A stretch of 64,000 bases of DNA, from contig NC_066310.1 of the NCBI RefSeq assembly GCF_905404315.1, positions 7,936,001-8,000,000 of the forward strand, given 5' to 3'. The notes beneath the pieces are model-generated. The model saw nothing but the letters and a program-made list of their open reading frames with translations. It had not been told where the DNA came from and did no database searches. Numbering within the stretch: position 1 is the first letter of the stretch; the number at the start of each line of letters is the position of its first letter. The position numbers were made by a program, and so were the translations under genes. Shown here one piece after another: positions 13,201-23,349 of the stretch. Origin of the DNA: Leptidea sinapis (Eukaryota; Arthropoda; Insecta; Lepidoptera; Pieridae).

Positions 13201-15481
13201 GTTCCGTTACTTTATCATGGATTCCGTAATCAGAAACTAACCAAACTCACACCAAACTATCTTTGAAGTATATTTTTCCAATAAAAGAAGGATCATCGAA
13301 ATCGGTTGGCACGATATTAAGTTATTCGTAAATTTATCATCCACTTTGCTATACGTATGTATAGCAAATTTAAGACTTTTTTGGTTTTCTCATGGATGCC
13401 ATTGTCAGATCTGGACCAAATTATAATGGGACCACACGGGAAACACCAGCTTTCAAATAAAATAATAATTATCAAATCACCCAGTCGAAAGTTTTGAGGT
13501 AACAAATATAAAAAATTAAAAAAATACCGACGAATTGAGAACCTCCTCCTTTTTTAAGTCAGTTAAAAAGTAAGACATGCGCTGATTTAATAGATAATTC
13601 ACCTGAAACCCCATTGTCTGCCATATCATGAGAAGTATACGGAGAGGCGTCCTCGCCTTGTAGCAGCGGTGAGTCCAGAGACGGTGTGATCCAGCTCCTA
13701 TACCGATGGCGCACATCAAGTGGACCAGGAAGGCTAAAGAAACATTTTTAATCTATGAAGGTACATATAAGTAACATAAAAGTGATGGAATTGTCAAAAT
13801 AGCTCTTTTTAGGGTTTTGCCTGTGTTCAGAAAGGTAAGCAAGGTGTATAGTATCCGTATACTGGGTCTCGAAATCTCGAGCGATTGCCAATTCCGTGGC
13901 CATCTGGAGGGCAAAGCCAAATTGGCATCGAAGAAGCTGGGCGTCATTAATAGAGCACGGCAATACTTCAAACCGGCCCACATTCTAGCGCTCTACAAAG
14001 CGCAAGTCCGGCCACACATGGAGTATTGCTGTCATCTCTGGTCATCCAGCTCGATCCATTTCACTGCGTGCAACGCAGAGCAGCTTGAATTGTCGGGGAC
14101 CTAGTGCTCTGTGAACGGCTGGATCACTTGGTGTTGCGTAGAGACGTCGCTTCATTGTGTGTCTTCTACCGCATTTATCACGGGGAGTGTTCCGAAGAGC
14201 CGTTTAACCTGATTCCTGCCGCCGAATTCCACCTTCGCACGACACGCCACAAGTTAGGATATCATCCTCACCATCTGGATGTGTGGCGGTCCTCCACAGT
14301 GCGGTTTTCGAGGAGCTTTCTTCCTTCTTTTCTACAATGCTGTAGAATGAGCTTCCTTGTGCAGTGTTTCCGGGACGATACGACATGGGTACCTCCAAAA
14401 GAAACGCGTACACCTTCCTTAATGGCCGGCAACGCTCTTTCGATTCCCCTTGTGTTGCAAGAGAATCTGGGCGGCGGTGATCACTTAATACCAGATGACC
14501 CGTACGCTCGTTTGTCCTCCTATTCCATAAAAAAAGGTGTTCCAATTTAACATTAAACATTTGGTTGTACTAATTATATTAGTTTAATAAGACAATTATT
14601 CAAGTAATGTAAAGTTATGCACTGAAACCCTGTGTCACTCGTTAACGACATTATCGGAATGTCATTAGATCCGCCGTTCGAAGGCGATGAGACCACAGCC
14701 GGTTTTAAGCGCGCGAACATGCTGTCTGTTTTTTTATTTCGTTTAATTTCCATATAAACTGGGCCGATTAAAAGAATGAAGAGAATTGCTAGATAACCAA
14801 TTTTATATCATCATTTCAGCAGGAAGACGTCCACTGCTGGACAAAGGCCTCCCCCAAACTCATTTTATAAGGAGTATCATAAGCTATTTTACTAAATTGT
14901 TTTATTATAATAAGGGACGAGACGGACAGGACGTTCAGCTGATGGTAATTGATACGCTCTGCCCATTACAATGCAGTGCCGCTCAGGTTCTTGAAAAACC
15001 CAAAAATTATGAGCGGCCGCGGCGCTTCAATTGCGCTCGTCACCTTGAGACAAAAGATGTTACCTAAGTCTCTTGCTTAGTAATTTCACTAGCTATAGCT
15101 TACACATTACTGCTTCGCGGCAGAAATAGGCGCCGTTATGGTAATTTAAGGCCTTTAATTTTAAGAATAAGGTACAGTTTGTAAAACAGACAATTATAAC
15201 AAACATGAAATGATAAGAATAATATCAGTAATATAATTAAAAATGCTATACTTACCGAAAACATTTGTTTGCCATTTAGCAGAAGTCAACCCAAGATATA
15301 TTCCATATGCAGATCCAATGTGCAGGAACAAAAACCAGAATATATTGAACCACACATATTCATACTTCTTTGGGGCTGCATGCTTTAGTTTGGACACATC
15401 TTTTGCTAAGCCCAGGTCGGGAGTCTGCGTGTCGGTTTCGAAGACGACTCCGCTGGGTGTTGGATCGGATTGTGGAGGCAT
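7268..15481 (-). CDS. acyl-CoA desaturase (membrane fatty-acyl desaturase), complete, 6 coding exons
   Basis: Minus-strand exons: 15481-15256, 13733-13603, 10815-10610, 9729-9544, 8384-8228 and 7438-7268. All junctions are GT-AG and phases agree (226+131+206+186+157+171 nt), giving 358 aa against a usual length of about 350. The three di-iron histidine boxes are present: HRLWTH (93-98), HRTHH (129-133) and HNYHH (269-273). NSFSH, with its extra conserved His, is in exon 4. Hydrophobic segments around residues 45-67, 77-90 and 190-225 fit a four-helix ER membrane protein. The family puts a double bond into acyl-CoA using cytochrome b5 electrons; in moths, members make ordinary Delta-9 fats or pheromone precursors. 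The motif before the third box, usually NPVE-like, is NPRD (253-256), so substrate and position cannot be assigned. The start is the first ATG after a splice acceptor at 15485. Confidence 0.93.
7785..8190 (-). pseudogene. LINE pol C-terminal remnant in desaturase intron 5
   Basis: The minus-strand frame ending at 7822 reads VVTGFSPINKHLSIIGV then DSPLCKGSMEAEETQEHVLM, a zinc-knuckle-like C-terminal block seen in the pol protein of some non-LTR retrotransposons. It lies between desaturase exons 5 and 6, has no RT domain, and is 5'-truncated. Confidence 0.55.
8970..9500 (+). mobile_element. Jockey-like LINE, 3' fragment
   Basis: Plus-strand pieces match the C-terminal part of the LINE seen best at 31905-32891: ALQSVGPAIYGIAV-like debris, then IPPSHDTPQIRKSS, FLPRTTKVWNELPCAVFPG and the end block TGGTTTGTCCTCCTTTTCCA. 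Frames are broken by several shifts. It lies in desaturase intron 4, opposite in direction to the gene. Confidence 0.65.
9930..10605. other. desaturase intron 3, no feature seen
   Basis: This is A/T-rich intron sequence without recognisable repeat ends or coding potential. The 70 aa open frame at 9931-10143 has no family resemblance. Confidence 0.5.
10610..10815 (-). CDS. desaturase coding exon 3 (second histidine box)
   Basis: It begins in phase 0 with DCIFEWARDHRTHHKYADTD, the most conserved stretch of the family, and ends in phase 2 at a GTACGT donor. The alternative donor four bases downstream (GTATTA) would break the frame into the next exon, so the GTACGT site is chosen. The join gives QKKHYM, matching the family's QKKYY-type sequence. 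Confidence 0.9.
11100..11215 (+). repeat. tRNA-derived SINE head
   Basis: An A-box-like TGGCTCAGTGAAGAGCG and a B box GGGTTCGAGTCCCGC stand 40 bases apart, with GAACCCGAGAGGTCGC between them, followed by a T-rich, A-rich tail. The acceptor stem does not pair, so it is not a working tRNA. The body resembles a SINE widespread in Lepidoptera. It lies in desaturase intron 2. Confidence 0.6.
11220..12070. other. desaturase intron 2, no feature seen
   Basis: A/T-rich sequence with no recognised coding part. The 119 aa minus-strand frame at 11685-12044 is hydrophobic and low in complexity and is not supported as a gene. Confidence 0.45.
12073..13568. mobile_element. 1.5 kb foldback element with long terminal inverted repeats
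   Basis: The left end TTTTAACCGACTTAAAAAAA reappears inverted at the right end (TTTTTTAAGTCAGTTAAAA). The inverted similarity runs inward for roughly 370 bp: GGAGGAGGTTCTCAATTCG against CGAATTGAGAACCTCC, and ACCTCAGAACTTTCGACTGG against CCAGTCGAAAGTTTTGAGGT. No transposase is inside, so it is a non-autonomous DNA element. It occupies desaturase intron 2 and stops 34 bp short of exon 2. Confidence 0.75.
13603..13733 (-). CDS. desaturase coding exon 2 (first histidine box)
   Basis: After the split Gly codon the exon reads AFLVHLMCAIGIGAGSHRLW and then the last box residues, ending MGFQ at a GTGAAT donor. Family members usually have GITAGAHRLW, so IGAGSHRLW is slightly unusual but keeps the metal ligands. 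A large foldback element ends 34 bp downstream of the donor. Confidence 0.9.
13810..14540 (+). mobile_element. Jockey-like LINE, 3' fragment
   Basis: A plus-strand copy of the same LINE C-terminus, in clear pieces: LGLEISSDCQFRGHLEGKAK, VINRARQYFKPAHILALYK, then HPHHLDVWRSSTVRFSRSFL, ending near TCCTCCTATTCCATAAAAAA. A stop and frameshifts interrupt it, and part of the CHLWSGAPQ block is replaced. It starts abruptly at about 13810, consistent with 5' truncation. Confidence 0.75.
14795..15165. repeat. RTE-type LINE tail and dispersed repeat of the GAGCGGCACTAC family
   Basis: 14808-14870 carries the AGACGTCCACTGCTGGACAA block that ends RTE-type LINEs elsewhere in the window. 14910-15165 is one copy of a short dispersed repeat (ATAAGGGACGAGACG... 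GGTTCTTGAAAAACCCAAAA... GGCAGAAATAGGCGCCGTT) found about a dozen times here. The repeat has an internal hairpin around GCCGCTCAGGATTCTTG. No coding capacity is seen. Confidence 0.6.
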
Positions 15482-15959
15482 TTTCTATAAAATAAAATAA
15501 GTTGATCTTTGGTATTACGAAGGAAACTTACTAGTATATCAGTTGTCTGCGGTTTTTCTGCTGACAATTTGTGGTGTGAAACTATTTGAATTTTGACATA
15601 AATGGGCGTCGTTGCTACCTAAAGCCGAGGCCAATTAGTATGACTAACCAGGCTAGCGCAACTCTCTAAGAAAAAAGTGATTCAGTCGATTGTATTAAAC
15701 GTGCAGTCATTAATAGATTGACAGATAACGGCTATAATCTTGTTAAAAAACTAGATAGCCGAATACCACTACGTTTTAAGCAACTGTTATCTTTCAAACT
15801 TAGCCGGATTATACTTAGTCGCCAATCGCGATATTGTAATTACTACTATTTCAAACTTATGTCAAATGTCACGTTTAATACTAAACTAAATTTAAATTTT
15901 TACTAAGCAGGCCCGCCTCTTATTACGTAGTATTTACATCCTCATTGTGACTAACTATT

Positions 15960-16600
15960 GTCTCAAAACTCAATAAGGTGCCACTCAGTATACGATTTTT
16001 CAAGAATCCTGAGCGACTCAATGACTTACTTGGCCACCTACAAACAGGTGGACCTGTCTCGTCAGTCTAACACATTTTTATGAGAAGAAATAACGAGACC
16101 AGCAAATAATTTCCTGACGGCTTATCATTTGAGGTACGACCTGCCGATTACAATGCCCTACCGCTCAGAATTATTGAAAAATTCTGAGCGACATCGCAGT
16201 TGATATCACCTGGAGACATTTCAATTGCATTTACTGCTTGGCGAAAGGAGGAGGCGATTAGGCCCTATTTACCCTACATCATGTCCTTATAGGGTACTGG
16301 TAAAAATAGTAACACAAGCTAACACTTTATTATAATCTACTCGCTACTAAGCACTAATGTTTATGCTTTGGACAATATATTTTTGATGATAAATTTAATC
16401 CAGCTTTACGAGCGAGATTTATTGTCTTAGTTTTGATTATATTTTTTATGACAATAAGGGACGAGACGAGTAGGACGTTCAGCTGATGGTAATTGATACG
16501 CCCTGCCCATTACAAATAGTGCTGAGGACTCTTGAAAAACCCAAAAATTTAGAGCGCCACTACAGTTGCGCTCGTCACCTTGAGACATTTATTTATTTAT
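15960..16600. repeat. three partial copies of the same dispersed repeat
   Basis: Pieces with TTTTTCAAGAATCCTGAGCG (about 15998-16020), TTGAAAAATTCTGAGCG (about 16172-16195) and the ACGAGACGAGTAGGACGTTC block with its hairpin (16450-16590) are recognisable. They lie in the first intron of the desaturase. The last copy runs into an (ATTT)n stretch at about 16588-16617. Confidence 0.55.
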
Positions 16601-16794
16601 TTATTTATTTATTTATTAAAGTAATCAACAGCGTACACAACAATTATTTTTACAAAATTAACCTAGGTTTTACATAAAGCCACTAAGGATTACATAAATT
16701 TTAAATTATAAAAAGAAATCATATATTAACAGAATAGACTTAAAAATGTACTATATATACTAACAAATAAAATAAAAGATTACAATAGCGCGCG

Positions 16795-16895
16795 CGTGTC
16801 TGTGTGTGTGTGCGTGTGTGGTGTGTGTATGCGTGTGTGGTGTGTGTATGCGTGTGTGGTGTGTGTGTGTGCGTGTGTGTTTGTGTGTGTTGCGT
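16795..16895. repeat. (TG)n microsatellite
   Basis: About 95 bp of TG repeats broken into near-identical GTGTGTGTATGCGTGTGTGG units. It begins directly beyond the 3' end of the LINE frame and may be its insertion site or an expanded tail. Confidence 0.85.
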
Positions 16896-16907
16896 TACCT
16901 ATTATTA

Positions 16908-19790
16908 TTATTTTTTACGATGATGTTTTATTATTTCTGTTTTTAACTTAATTTTTGATAAGTGAAATACGTCAAACTCAGCGTACTGTTTATTATAAAT
17001 TCGTGACAGACGCGGAATTATGGAATTTTGGGTATAATTTGTATTAGGTTTGGGAACATGTAAAAGGCGCGTGTGACGCGATCTTAAAGATTGAGCGTTT
17101 AATGAAAAGGCTGACAGTAGACTAGGACAGTCGATGGAGCCACTCAAAATTGCTTGCAGAAGTAACATGTCACTTTGATTCCTTCTTTGTTCCAGTGTGT
17201 CGATACCATAGTGAGAACACGCTTCCTCATAACTGCTGAATTCTTTAAAATCTTTAAAAGTTAAGTATTTAATAAACTGTTTCTGTATGGTTTCAAGCCT
17301 TTCGATATGTATAATATATTGGGGTGTCCAGACATTACATGCGTATTCAAGAATACTCCGGACGTACGCAAAGTAAAGTGCCTTTATACATTCCAGATTA
17401 CTGAAGGAACGGGTCACTCGTTTTATGAAACCTAGTTGTTTGAAAGCTCTATTTGCTACATTATCAACGTGCTCATTCATTGAAAACTTAGCATCGATTT
17501 GGATGCCCAGGTCTCTAACCGCAGTCACTCTGGGTATACATGTGCCATTAATTTTGAAGTTAAATTCAATTATATTTTTTTTACGAGTCAGAGTAATATG
17601 ATGGCACTTTTTAACATTAACTATAATTCTGTTCCTTGCGTAGTATTCTGTCAATGCATTTAGGTCATGTTGTAGTTTATGACAATCGTCAAGTGAACGT
17701 AATTTGACAAATATTTTTGTGTCGTCAGCGAACATTAAATACTGTGCAAGGTGGAAGCAACTTCCAATATCAAATAGGTAAGCGTTATATAAGAGCGGAC
17801 CTAGGATGGACCCCTGTGGTACTCCTGAGGGTATTATTACAAAGTTACTTCTAGCACTACCCGTCACAACTGCTTGCATACGGTTCTTAATGTATGAAGT
17901 AAACCACCGAAGTAAGCTCCCATTTACGCCTAGCACGCTTAGTTTTTGCAGTAGAATTACGTGATCTACTCGGTCAAATGCTTTTTCGAAATCCGTGTAG
18001 ATCACATCCACTTGATATTTCTCGTCCATGCTCTGTACTACGTAATCCGTAAAAACAGCTAAATTTGTAACGGTAGAACGGTTCTTCAAAAATCCGTGCT
18101 GCTCGTAGGGAATAGATCTAGTTATAATGGGGCATATGTATCTATAGACAACTGTTTCGAATAACTTACTCATTGCGTTCAGAATCGATATGGGCCGGTA
18201 ATTCTCTATTTGGGCTCTTGATCCGCTTTTATGTAACGGTACTATAAGTGCTTCTTTCCACACATCAGGGAAACTACTGAAGACGTTAATGGAGAGATTA
18301 AATATTATGGATAGCGGTAAGGCTAAATTGTTAGCACACTTATTTAAAAAAATCGGTGGGATTCCATCACTACCAGCTCCCTTATTAGTTTTTAAAGCTT
18401 TAAGCAATTTACGAACCTCATATACACTTATAGTAATTTTGCAAATGGTTTCATTATGATTCAAGTTTAGAGAACTTGGTTCATCGTACGAGTTTGCTGG
18501 TTTTACAAAGATGCTCTCAAAGTATTGACTGAATCCATTACAAACTGAAGTTTCACCTGTGTAAGTACTATTACCAAGTGTAAGCTTAGTGGGGTATCCT
18601 TGTTCGCTGTTTCTAAGGGATTTAGTATAAGAGAAGAGAAGTTTAGGATCTTTACGAATGTAGCATTGCATACGCTCAGTGTAGTTTTTGTAACACCTGC
18701 TCTGTACGAGTTTTTGGCGAGCCCTGAGCATAACAAACTCGTCGTAATCACGAGGATTTTTATCTTTTTTCCATTGTCTATGCTTTTGAAGCTTCTCTTG
18801 CACTATATGAATTAGAGACTTAGAATACCACACAGGGAAATTAGTTTTATGTTTAACTTTAACTGGTATAAATTTATTTATTGTTTCGTTTAGAATGGAA
18901 TAAAAAAGTCTAATTGTTTCATTAATTGAATCAGCTACTAGTAATTCGTGCCAATTGATTTGTGATAAGTATTCATTAATTTTGGTATAGTCCCCATTAT
19001 AGAAATTGGGCCTATTGACGGGTTTCTGACGAATATTACGAATTAGTGAGTTCGAGAGATTAAATTCTAGACATGGATGATATACATCTTCTGTAACGAG
19101 GGGAGTAAGGCAGTGGTGAACTTCAAAGTCAATGTTGCTAAATAATAGATCTAAGGTGTTTCGCTTACTGTTCGAGATAGTGTTTTGTTGTTTTAAGCCA
19201 GAGAGATTACAAATATCTAAAATATTTACAAAAGCATTTTGCAATTCCACTGGGCCACGTTTTTGCAGTGTAGGTCCGGAGTCAGTCCACGTGACATTTG
19301 GTAAGTTAAAATCGCCACATAAAATGAAATAGTCATTGGGATGGGTTGCCAAAACTTCTGCGAGTCGAGAATAGATTGATTCGAGTCTTATAGGTAACTG
19401 TGAGTCAGGTGGTGCATATACTAATCCGATATGGATGTTGCGGTTCCCCGAAATTTTGAGAGTTTCAGCTGGTATAGTTGCCCACAAGGATTCGACGCCA
19501 GGACAGGCCCACTCGCGTTGATGTTGGACATGCATCTTCTTAGAAGCACATAGTAGGACTCCCCCTCCCATTTTTTTAGTAGATGTTCCCTGGTTTCGGT
19601 CACAACGTAAAATGTCATATCTATTGTCACAGATCTCACTATCATAGATACCGTTAGTCAGCCATGATTCTGTTATTAAAATTATGTCATAATCGTGGTT
19701 AAGTATGTTTTGTCTAAATTCATTTGTTTTAGTGCGTAAGCCACGCACATTTTGGTATAGTATTTCTATTGTATTAGCGCCCTTGCGTGT
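16908..19790 (-). mobile_element. CR1/Jockey-type LINE with an uninterrupted endonuclease-reverse transcriptase frame
   Basis: The frame is 946 aa from the first ATG at 19748, and the same frame stays open upstream (TIEILYQNVRGLRTK), so the N-terminus is only approximately set. Endonuclease: ITESWLTNGI near residue 26, CGDFNLPNVTW near 145, then a terminal block with HPCLEF. Reverse transcriptase: ENYRPISILNAMSKLFE, EQHGFLKNRSTVTNL, YTDFEKAFDRVDH, SGVPQGSILGPLLYNAYL, and the catalytic FADD (LMFADDTKIF). A C-terminal block CNVWTPQYIIHIERLE follows. There is no stop or frameshift in the whole ORF2-like region, so the insertion is recent. No gag-like ORF1 is visible upstream, so it is probably 5'-truncated. 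It lies in the same direction as the desaturase, inside its first intron. Confidence 0.9.
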
Positions 19791-19944
19791 GCAATAAGTA
19801 CCAAAATATAGAAAAATTATATATGTATAATATGGACAGTAATGTAAGTAAGTTAAGATAAGCTAAATTGTACGGATACTTAAGGTAACATTTGCTTGAT
19901 GTTCGAAACGGAATAATTTTGATGTTTCTTATACTGACATAATA

Positions 19945-20095
19945 TGTTAAGCCTCATTTGACCAGTAATTTCACTAGCTACCCCCTTCAGACCGAAACAC
20001 AATAATGCTTACGCGGTAGAAAAAGGCGCCGTTGTGCTACCCACAATCTACCCGGCATCCGGCGCAAAGGAACCTTCCACTGGTATAGAACCAAA
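19945..20095. repeat. dispersed repeat, partial copy
   Basis: Matches the family by GTTAAGCCTCATTTGACCAG, TAATTTCACTAGCTACC, CAGACCGAAACACAATAATG and GGCGCCGTTGTGCTACCCA. It is the 3' half only. It lies in the first intron of the desaturase, beyond the LINE. Confidence 0.6.
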
Positions 20096-20253
20096 AAGTA
20101 AACAAACAAACTATGCTTGTCTTCTTGTCTTTACAGCGCCCAACGATATATGAAATTTAGAATCCTAAAGTCATGACTCAATCCTCACTTTAATTTAAAA
20201 AAAAAAACTATATTATGTCTAATTTAAAATAAAATAATACAAATTAATCTTAC

Positions 20254-20284
20254 CGCTGGTCGTGTAGCTCATCCGAAACTAATT
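20254..20284 (-). other. predicted non-coding first exon of the desaturase
   Basis: A splice acceptor lies three bases before the desaturase ATG (TTTATAG then AAAATG), so an upstream 5'UTR exon must exist. On the minus strand, the only candidate I see that combines a promoter with a strong donor is here: CGACCAGCG followed by GTAAGATT. The TATA box lies about 30 bp upstream of the proposed start. The first intron would be about 4.8 kb. The assignment rests on sequence signals alone. Confidence 0.45.
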
Positions 20285-20306
20285 AGGAGGACAATGCTGA
20301 ATTGTG

Positions 20307-20314
20307 TTTATATA
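20307..20314 (-). promoter_or_regulatory. TATA box of the proposed desaturase promoter
   Basis: The minus strand reads GTATATAAACACAATTCAGC. TATATAAA stands about 30 bp before the proposed transcription start near 20284. The surrounding 20240-20320 shows no repeat similarity, unlike most of the neighbourhood, which fits retained promoter DNA. Confidence 0.45.
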
Positions 20315-20774
20315 CTCGCCTGAATCTGATTTATAACAATTGAATAAATGTTAATTTAAAGTGGCGACATCTCTTCGTGTGACCTGTGAACTTGCCCTAT
20401 ATCTAATTGTATTGTTTACAGTCATTTATTATTGGTGAGCAGTCTGTTACGACTCTATGAATCCCTAGTACATACAGCCTGTCAAGTTGGCGTGTGGACT
20501 TATTTTAATAAATCACTGCATAGTATAAAACAAAGTCACTTTCCGCTGTCTGTTCCTATGTATGAGCTTAGATCTTTAAAACTGCGCAATAGTTTTTGAT
20601 GCGATATTCTTAATAGGTAGAGTGATAGAAGAGGAAGGGCTCTTTAGAAGTGGGATAGACACGCTGCTGTCTTATGACGTCAGCACAATCGGGCCAGACT
20701 CGTCCGGGTTAATTACCACACTCGCACAGAATACCGGCGTGGAGTAGCGGCCTAGTGCTGCTATGTTTTGCATA

Positions 20775-20912
20775 GGTTAGTGTCGAGGACCGGAGGTAAA
20801 AAAAGCGCGTACACTTTCCTTAAAGGCCGGCAACGCTCCTGTGTTTCTTCTGGTGTTGCAAGAGAATGTGGGCGGCGGTGATCACTTAACACCAGGTGAC
20901 CCGTACGCTGAA
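20775..20912 (+). mobile_element. Jockey-like LINE, extreme 3' end
   Basis: A short copy of the LINE terminus: CGTACACTTTCCTTAAAGGC, TTGCAAGAGAATGTGGGCGG, ATCACTTAACACCAGGTGAC, then CCGTACGCTG. It holds about 130 bp of the family's end and no meaningful frame. Confidence 0.65.
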
Positions 20913-21246
20913 AAGGAAGGTTTATATGTATAAAACATACATAATATAGTTGAGAAATACTGTTAATTTTAGAGCTACTTAGTTAATAGTTAATTTTATT
21001 CCATTTTTTATCCTTTACTTTTTACGAGAAATAATAGCTTATATGGGAATCGATTTTAAGCAATACAGCATTAATTCTTATGCAATTAAGTAACTTTGAT
21101 TGTTCATTTGATATATATATCATTATAAATGACCCTGGCGCACAGCATGTAGTTTAAATGAATATATTTTTTTTGTATCTTATCGTCGTTTATTGTTGAA
21201 ATATAAATAACGGGATCACTCGGAAATGATATTATAATTGATTTAA

Positions 21247-21609
21247 TCTTATTATAATATATAAATAACATGACACGTTGTTTGTCCGCGATGGACTCCT
21301 AAACTAATGAACGGATTTCATTGGGTCTTACTTCATGGAGTGCAGTTTAGTCCAACTTGAGAGATAGGATAGTTTTTATTTTGATTTGGGACCCATAATT
21401 ATTTTTATTACCAATATTTGTTTAGTATGGACATATTTTCTATGAGAGATTTTTATTCACGCACGGTTTGACAGTTCTGCTGTGAAACAATTTCATTATA
21501 ACAACAGGGAGCATATTTTATGAAATAATTCTTGATGTTATGAAAATTGACAAATTCATAATAAACAGTATTTTTTTATAATGTACAGAACGTCTGTCGG
21601 GTCAGCTAG
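21247..21609 (+). mobile_element. Helitron-like non-autonomous element
   Basis: It starts TCTTATTATAATATATAAAT and ends GTCTGTCGGGTCAGCTAG, inserted between an A (21246) and a T (21610). 5' TC, 3' CTAG, no terminal inverted repeats and an A/T target are Helitron hallmarks. It shares most of its length with the reverse copy at 22604-22971. No Rep/helicase is encoded. Confidence 0.6.
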
Positions 21610-21816
21610 TTTTTACTATAAATTTTTGACAGAATGAAGTCTGTCCGGGCAGCTAGTAAATTAATATTATATTTATAATATTATCACTATCAGTGTCAGA
21701 ATAAACACAATTTTATTTAGTTTAAGCTAATTAGCTTAATCACTAGGATAATCCTAGCCATTAACCATTATTACTCATAACTAAAACTTAAAGTGTTGGC
21801 TTTTACTCATCTACCC

Positions 21817-22038
21817 ACGGCCATTTTCAATAACCTATCAATCCTTAGTTTAACTTACCAGACGAAGATAGATCTACCCTTTTACGTTTACTTACATTTC
21901 AGTAACCTATTGACAGATAGCATTGGCCTATAACTACAGTAGACATAACTATGGAGAGATAAGATCTTATCATTAAACGGTGACAGCAATGGATCCGTAA
22001 GTTAAACTAAGGATAGAAAGGTTATTGCAAACGGCCGT
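21817..22038. mobile_element. foldback MITE, ACGGCC family, copy 1
   Basis: The ends are inverted repeats: ACGGCCATTTTCAATAACC at the left, and GGTTATTGCAAACGGCCGT at the right. The inner parts (CCTTAGTTTAACTTAC against GTAAGTTAAACTAAGG) also pair. About 220 bp, non-coding. Related, more diverged copies are at 25108-25326 and 29272-29490. Confidence 0.75.
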
Positions 22039-22066
22039 TAGCCACTTACTTAGGCTTATAGACTCA

Positions 22067-22204
22067 CCCCCTTATTCATAATGGTCCGCTAACTTAAAAC
22101 AGCCGCTAAGGAGTGTTTTTTCTCATTCTGACTTAGGTCAATAGAAGAAGACAGAGTGAGAATTAGCAATGCTTTAAGTTAGCAGACTATTATGAATAAG
22201 GGGG
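22067..22204. mobile_element. foldback MITE, CCCCCTTATTCATAAT family
   Basis: The left end CCCCCTTATTCATAATGGTC and the right end (ACTATTATGAATAAGGGGG) are near-perfect inverted repeats. The TAACTTAAAACAGCCGCTAA region also pairs with its partner. 138 bp, no coding capacity. It sits 28 bp from the previous MITE. Confidence 0.8.
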
Positions 22205-22380
22205 CTAGTAACCAATATGGCGTAGTCAGTAACTAAGCTATCTAGAAGTGAAAAACTATCACAAAAATGTCAAAATATGCGCTGTTTTGTTTTGTTAAAC
22301 TAATAGCAGACCGTAGATCATTTATACGTTCGATAAAAAATAAAAAATTTAGGTTTATGATTAACCTTTATTTTGAGTAA

Positions 22381-22452
22381 TGCATACTAACACATAGTGA
22401 CATATAAATTGCGAGTGTAAAACGTAGCTTGTTACGCACACTAAAGCACTAG
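22381..22452. repeat. left arm of a 3.2 kb-spaced inverted repeat
   Basis: GCGAGTGTAAAACGTAGCTT and its neighbourhood recur inverted at about 25562-25630 (AAGCTACGTCTTACACTCGC), and a direct diverged version occurs at about 26560-26600. The arms could be the ends of an old transposon, now overprinted by the tandem duplication. Confidence 0.5.
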
Positions 22453-22603
22453 CTAGTTTTCATTGGTTGTCTAGCAGCAATAGGCTCTATCTAGAAGCAT
22501 AAATTATCTAAGTCGTCGCCAGTAACAAAAAGGTGTCTTTCCACGTGTATGACAACAATTTCAACCTATTATAAGTAGATTATTCCTCGTATCTATATAT
22601 ATA

Positions 22604-22971
22604 CTAGCTGCCCCGACAGACGTTGTTCTGTAGATAATAAAAAAAAATACTGTTTTATAGGAATTTGCCAATAATATTTCAAAACATCAAGAATTATTTC
22701 GTAAAAAATGCTCCGTTGTTATAATGAAATTGTTTCACAGCGGAACTGTCAAACCGTGCGTCACTAAATTCTCTCATAGAAAATATGTCAATACAAAACA
22801 AATATTGAAAATAAAAATAATTATGGGTCCCAAATCGAAATAAAAACTATCCTATCTCTCAAGTTGGACCAAACTGCACTCCATGAAGTAATCCCCATTA
22901 AAATCTGTTCACTAGTTTAGGAGTCCATTGAGGACAAACATTGTGACACGAGATTTATATATATTAAGAGA
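22604..22971 (-). mobile_element. Helitron-like element, reverse copy (inside duplication unit)
   Basis: Read on the minus strand it starts TCTCTTAATATATATAAATC and ends CTGTCGGGGCAGCTAG, with A and T flanks as in the copy at 21247. A second fragment with the same 3' end faces the other way and ends at 23150. The same arrangement recurs in duplication copy 2 at about 26761-27313. Confidence 0.6.
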
Positions 22972-23349
22972 TAAGAGATTTCCACGTATATAGTCACTCA
23001 TCACGATATCTATGGAACCATTAGAGCTAAAGACTTGAAATTTGGTAGGTATATTCTTTTCGTCGAGTAGAGGTCAGCTGATTTTCCAAAATTCCATCCG
23101 CAAGAGTTTCTTTTTATTATGAACAGAACAATGTCTGTCGGGTCAGCTAGTATTAAATAAAATTTGTTGTATGGTCGTCTGTATTATACGCTTATCGTAT
23201 CTTAGTTACAGAGTTACATACATAATGTATATACACGCATAGAATGTATGCCTAACTTGGGGCTGTGTAAGATTATTCATGTTAATTTTGACTGCTGAAT
23301 TCGATACACCGCAAGAAGCGAACAACCAATTTGAATTACAAATTATTAC

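Noticed and set aside
14204..14560. 118 aa open frame on the minus strand
   Set aside because: It is antisense to the plus-strand LINE fragment. The same shadow appears at other copies of this family (for example the plus-strand frames near 31941 and 59814).
16795..16895. CRISPR-like or satellite array
   Set aside because: The repeated GTGTGTGTATGCGTGTGTGG units are a TG microsatellite. There are no spacers and the genome is an insect's.
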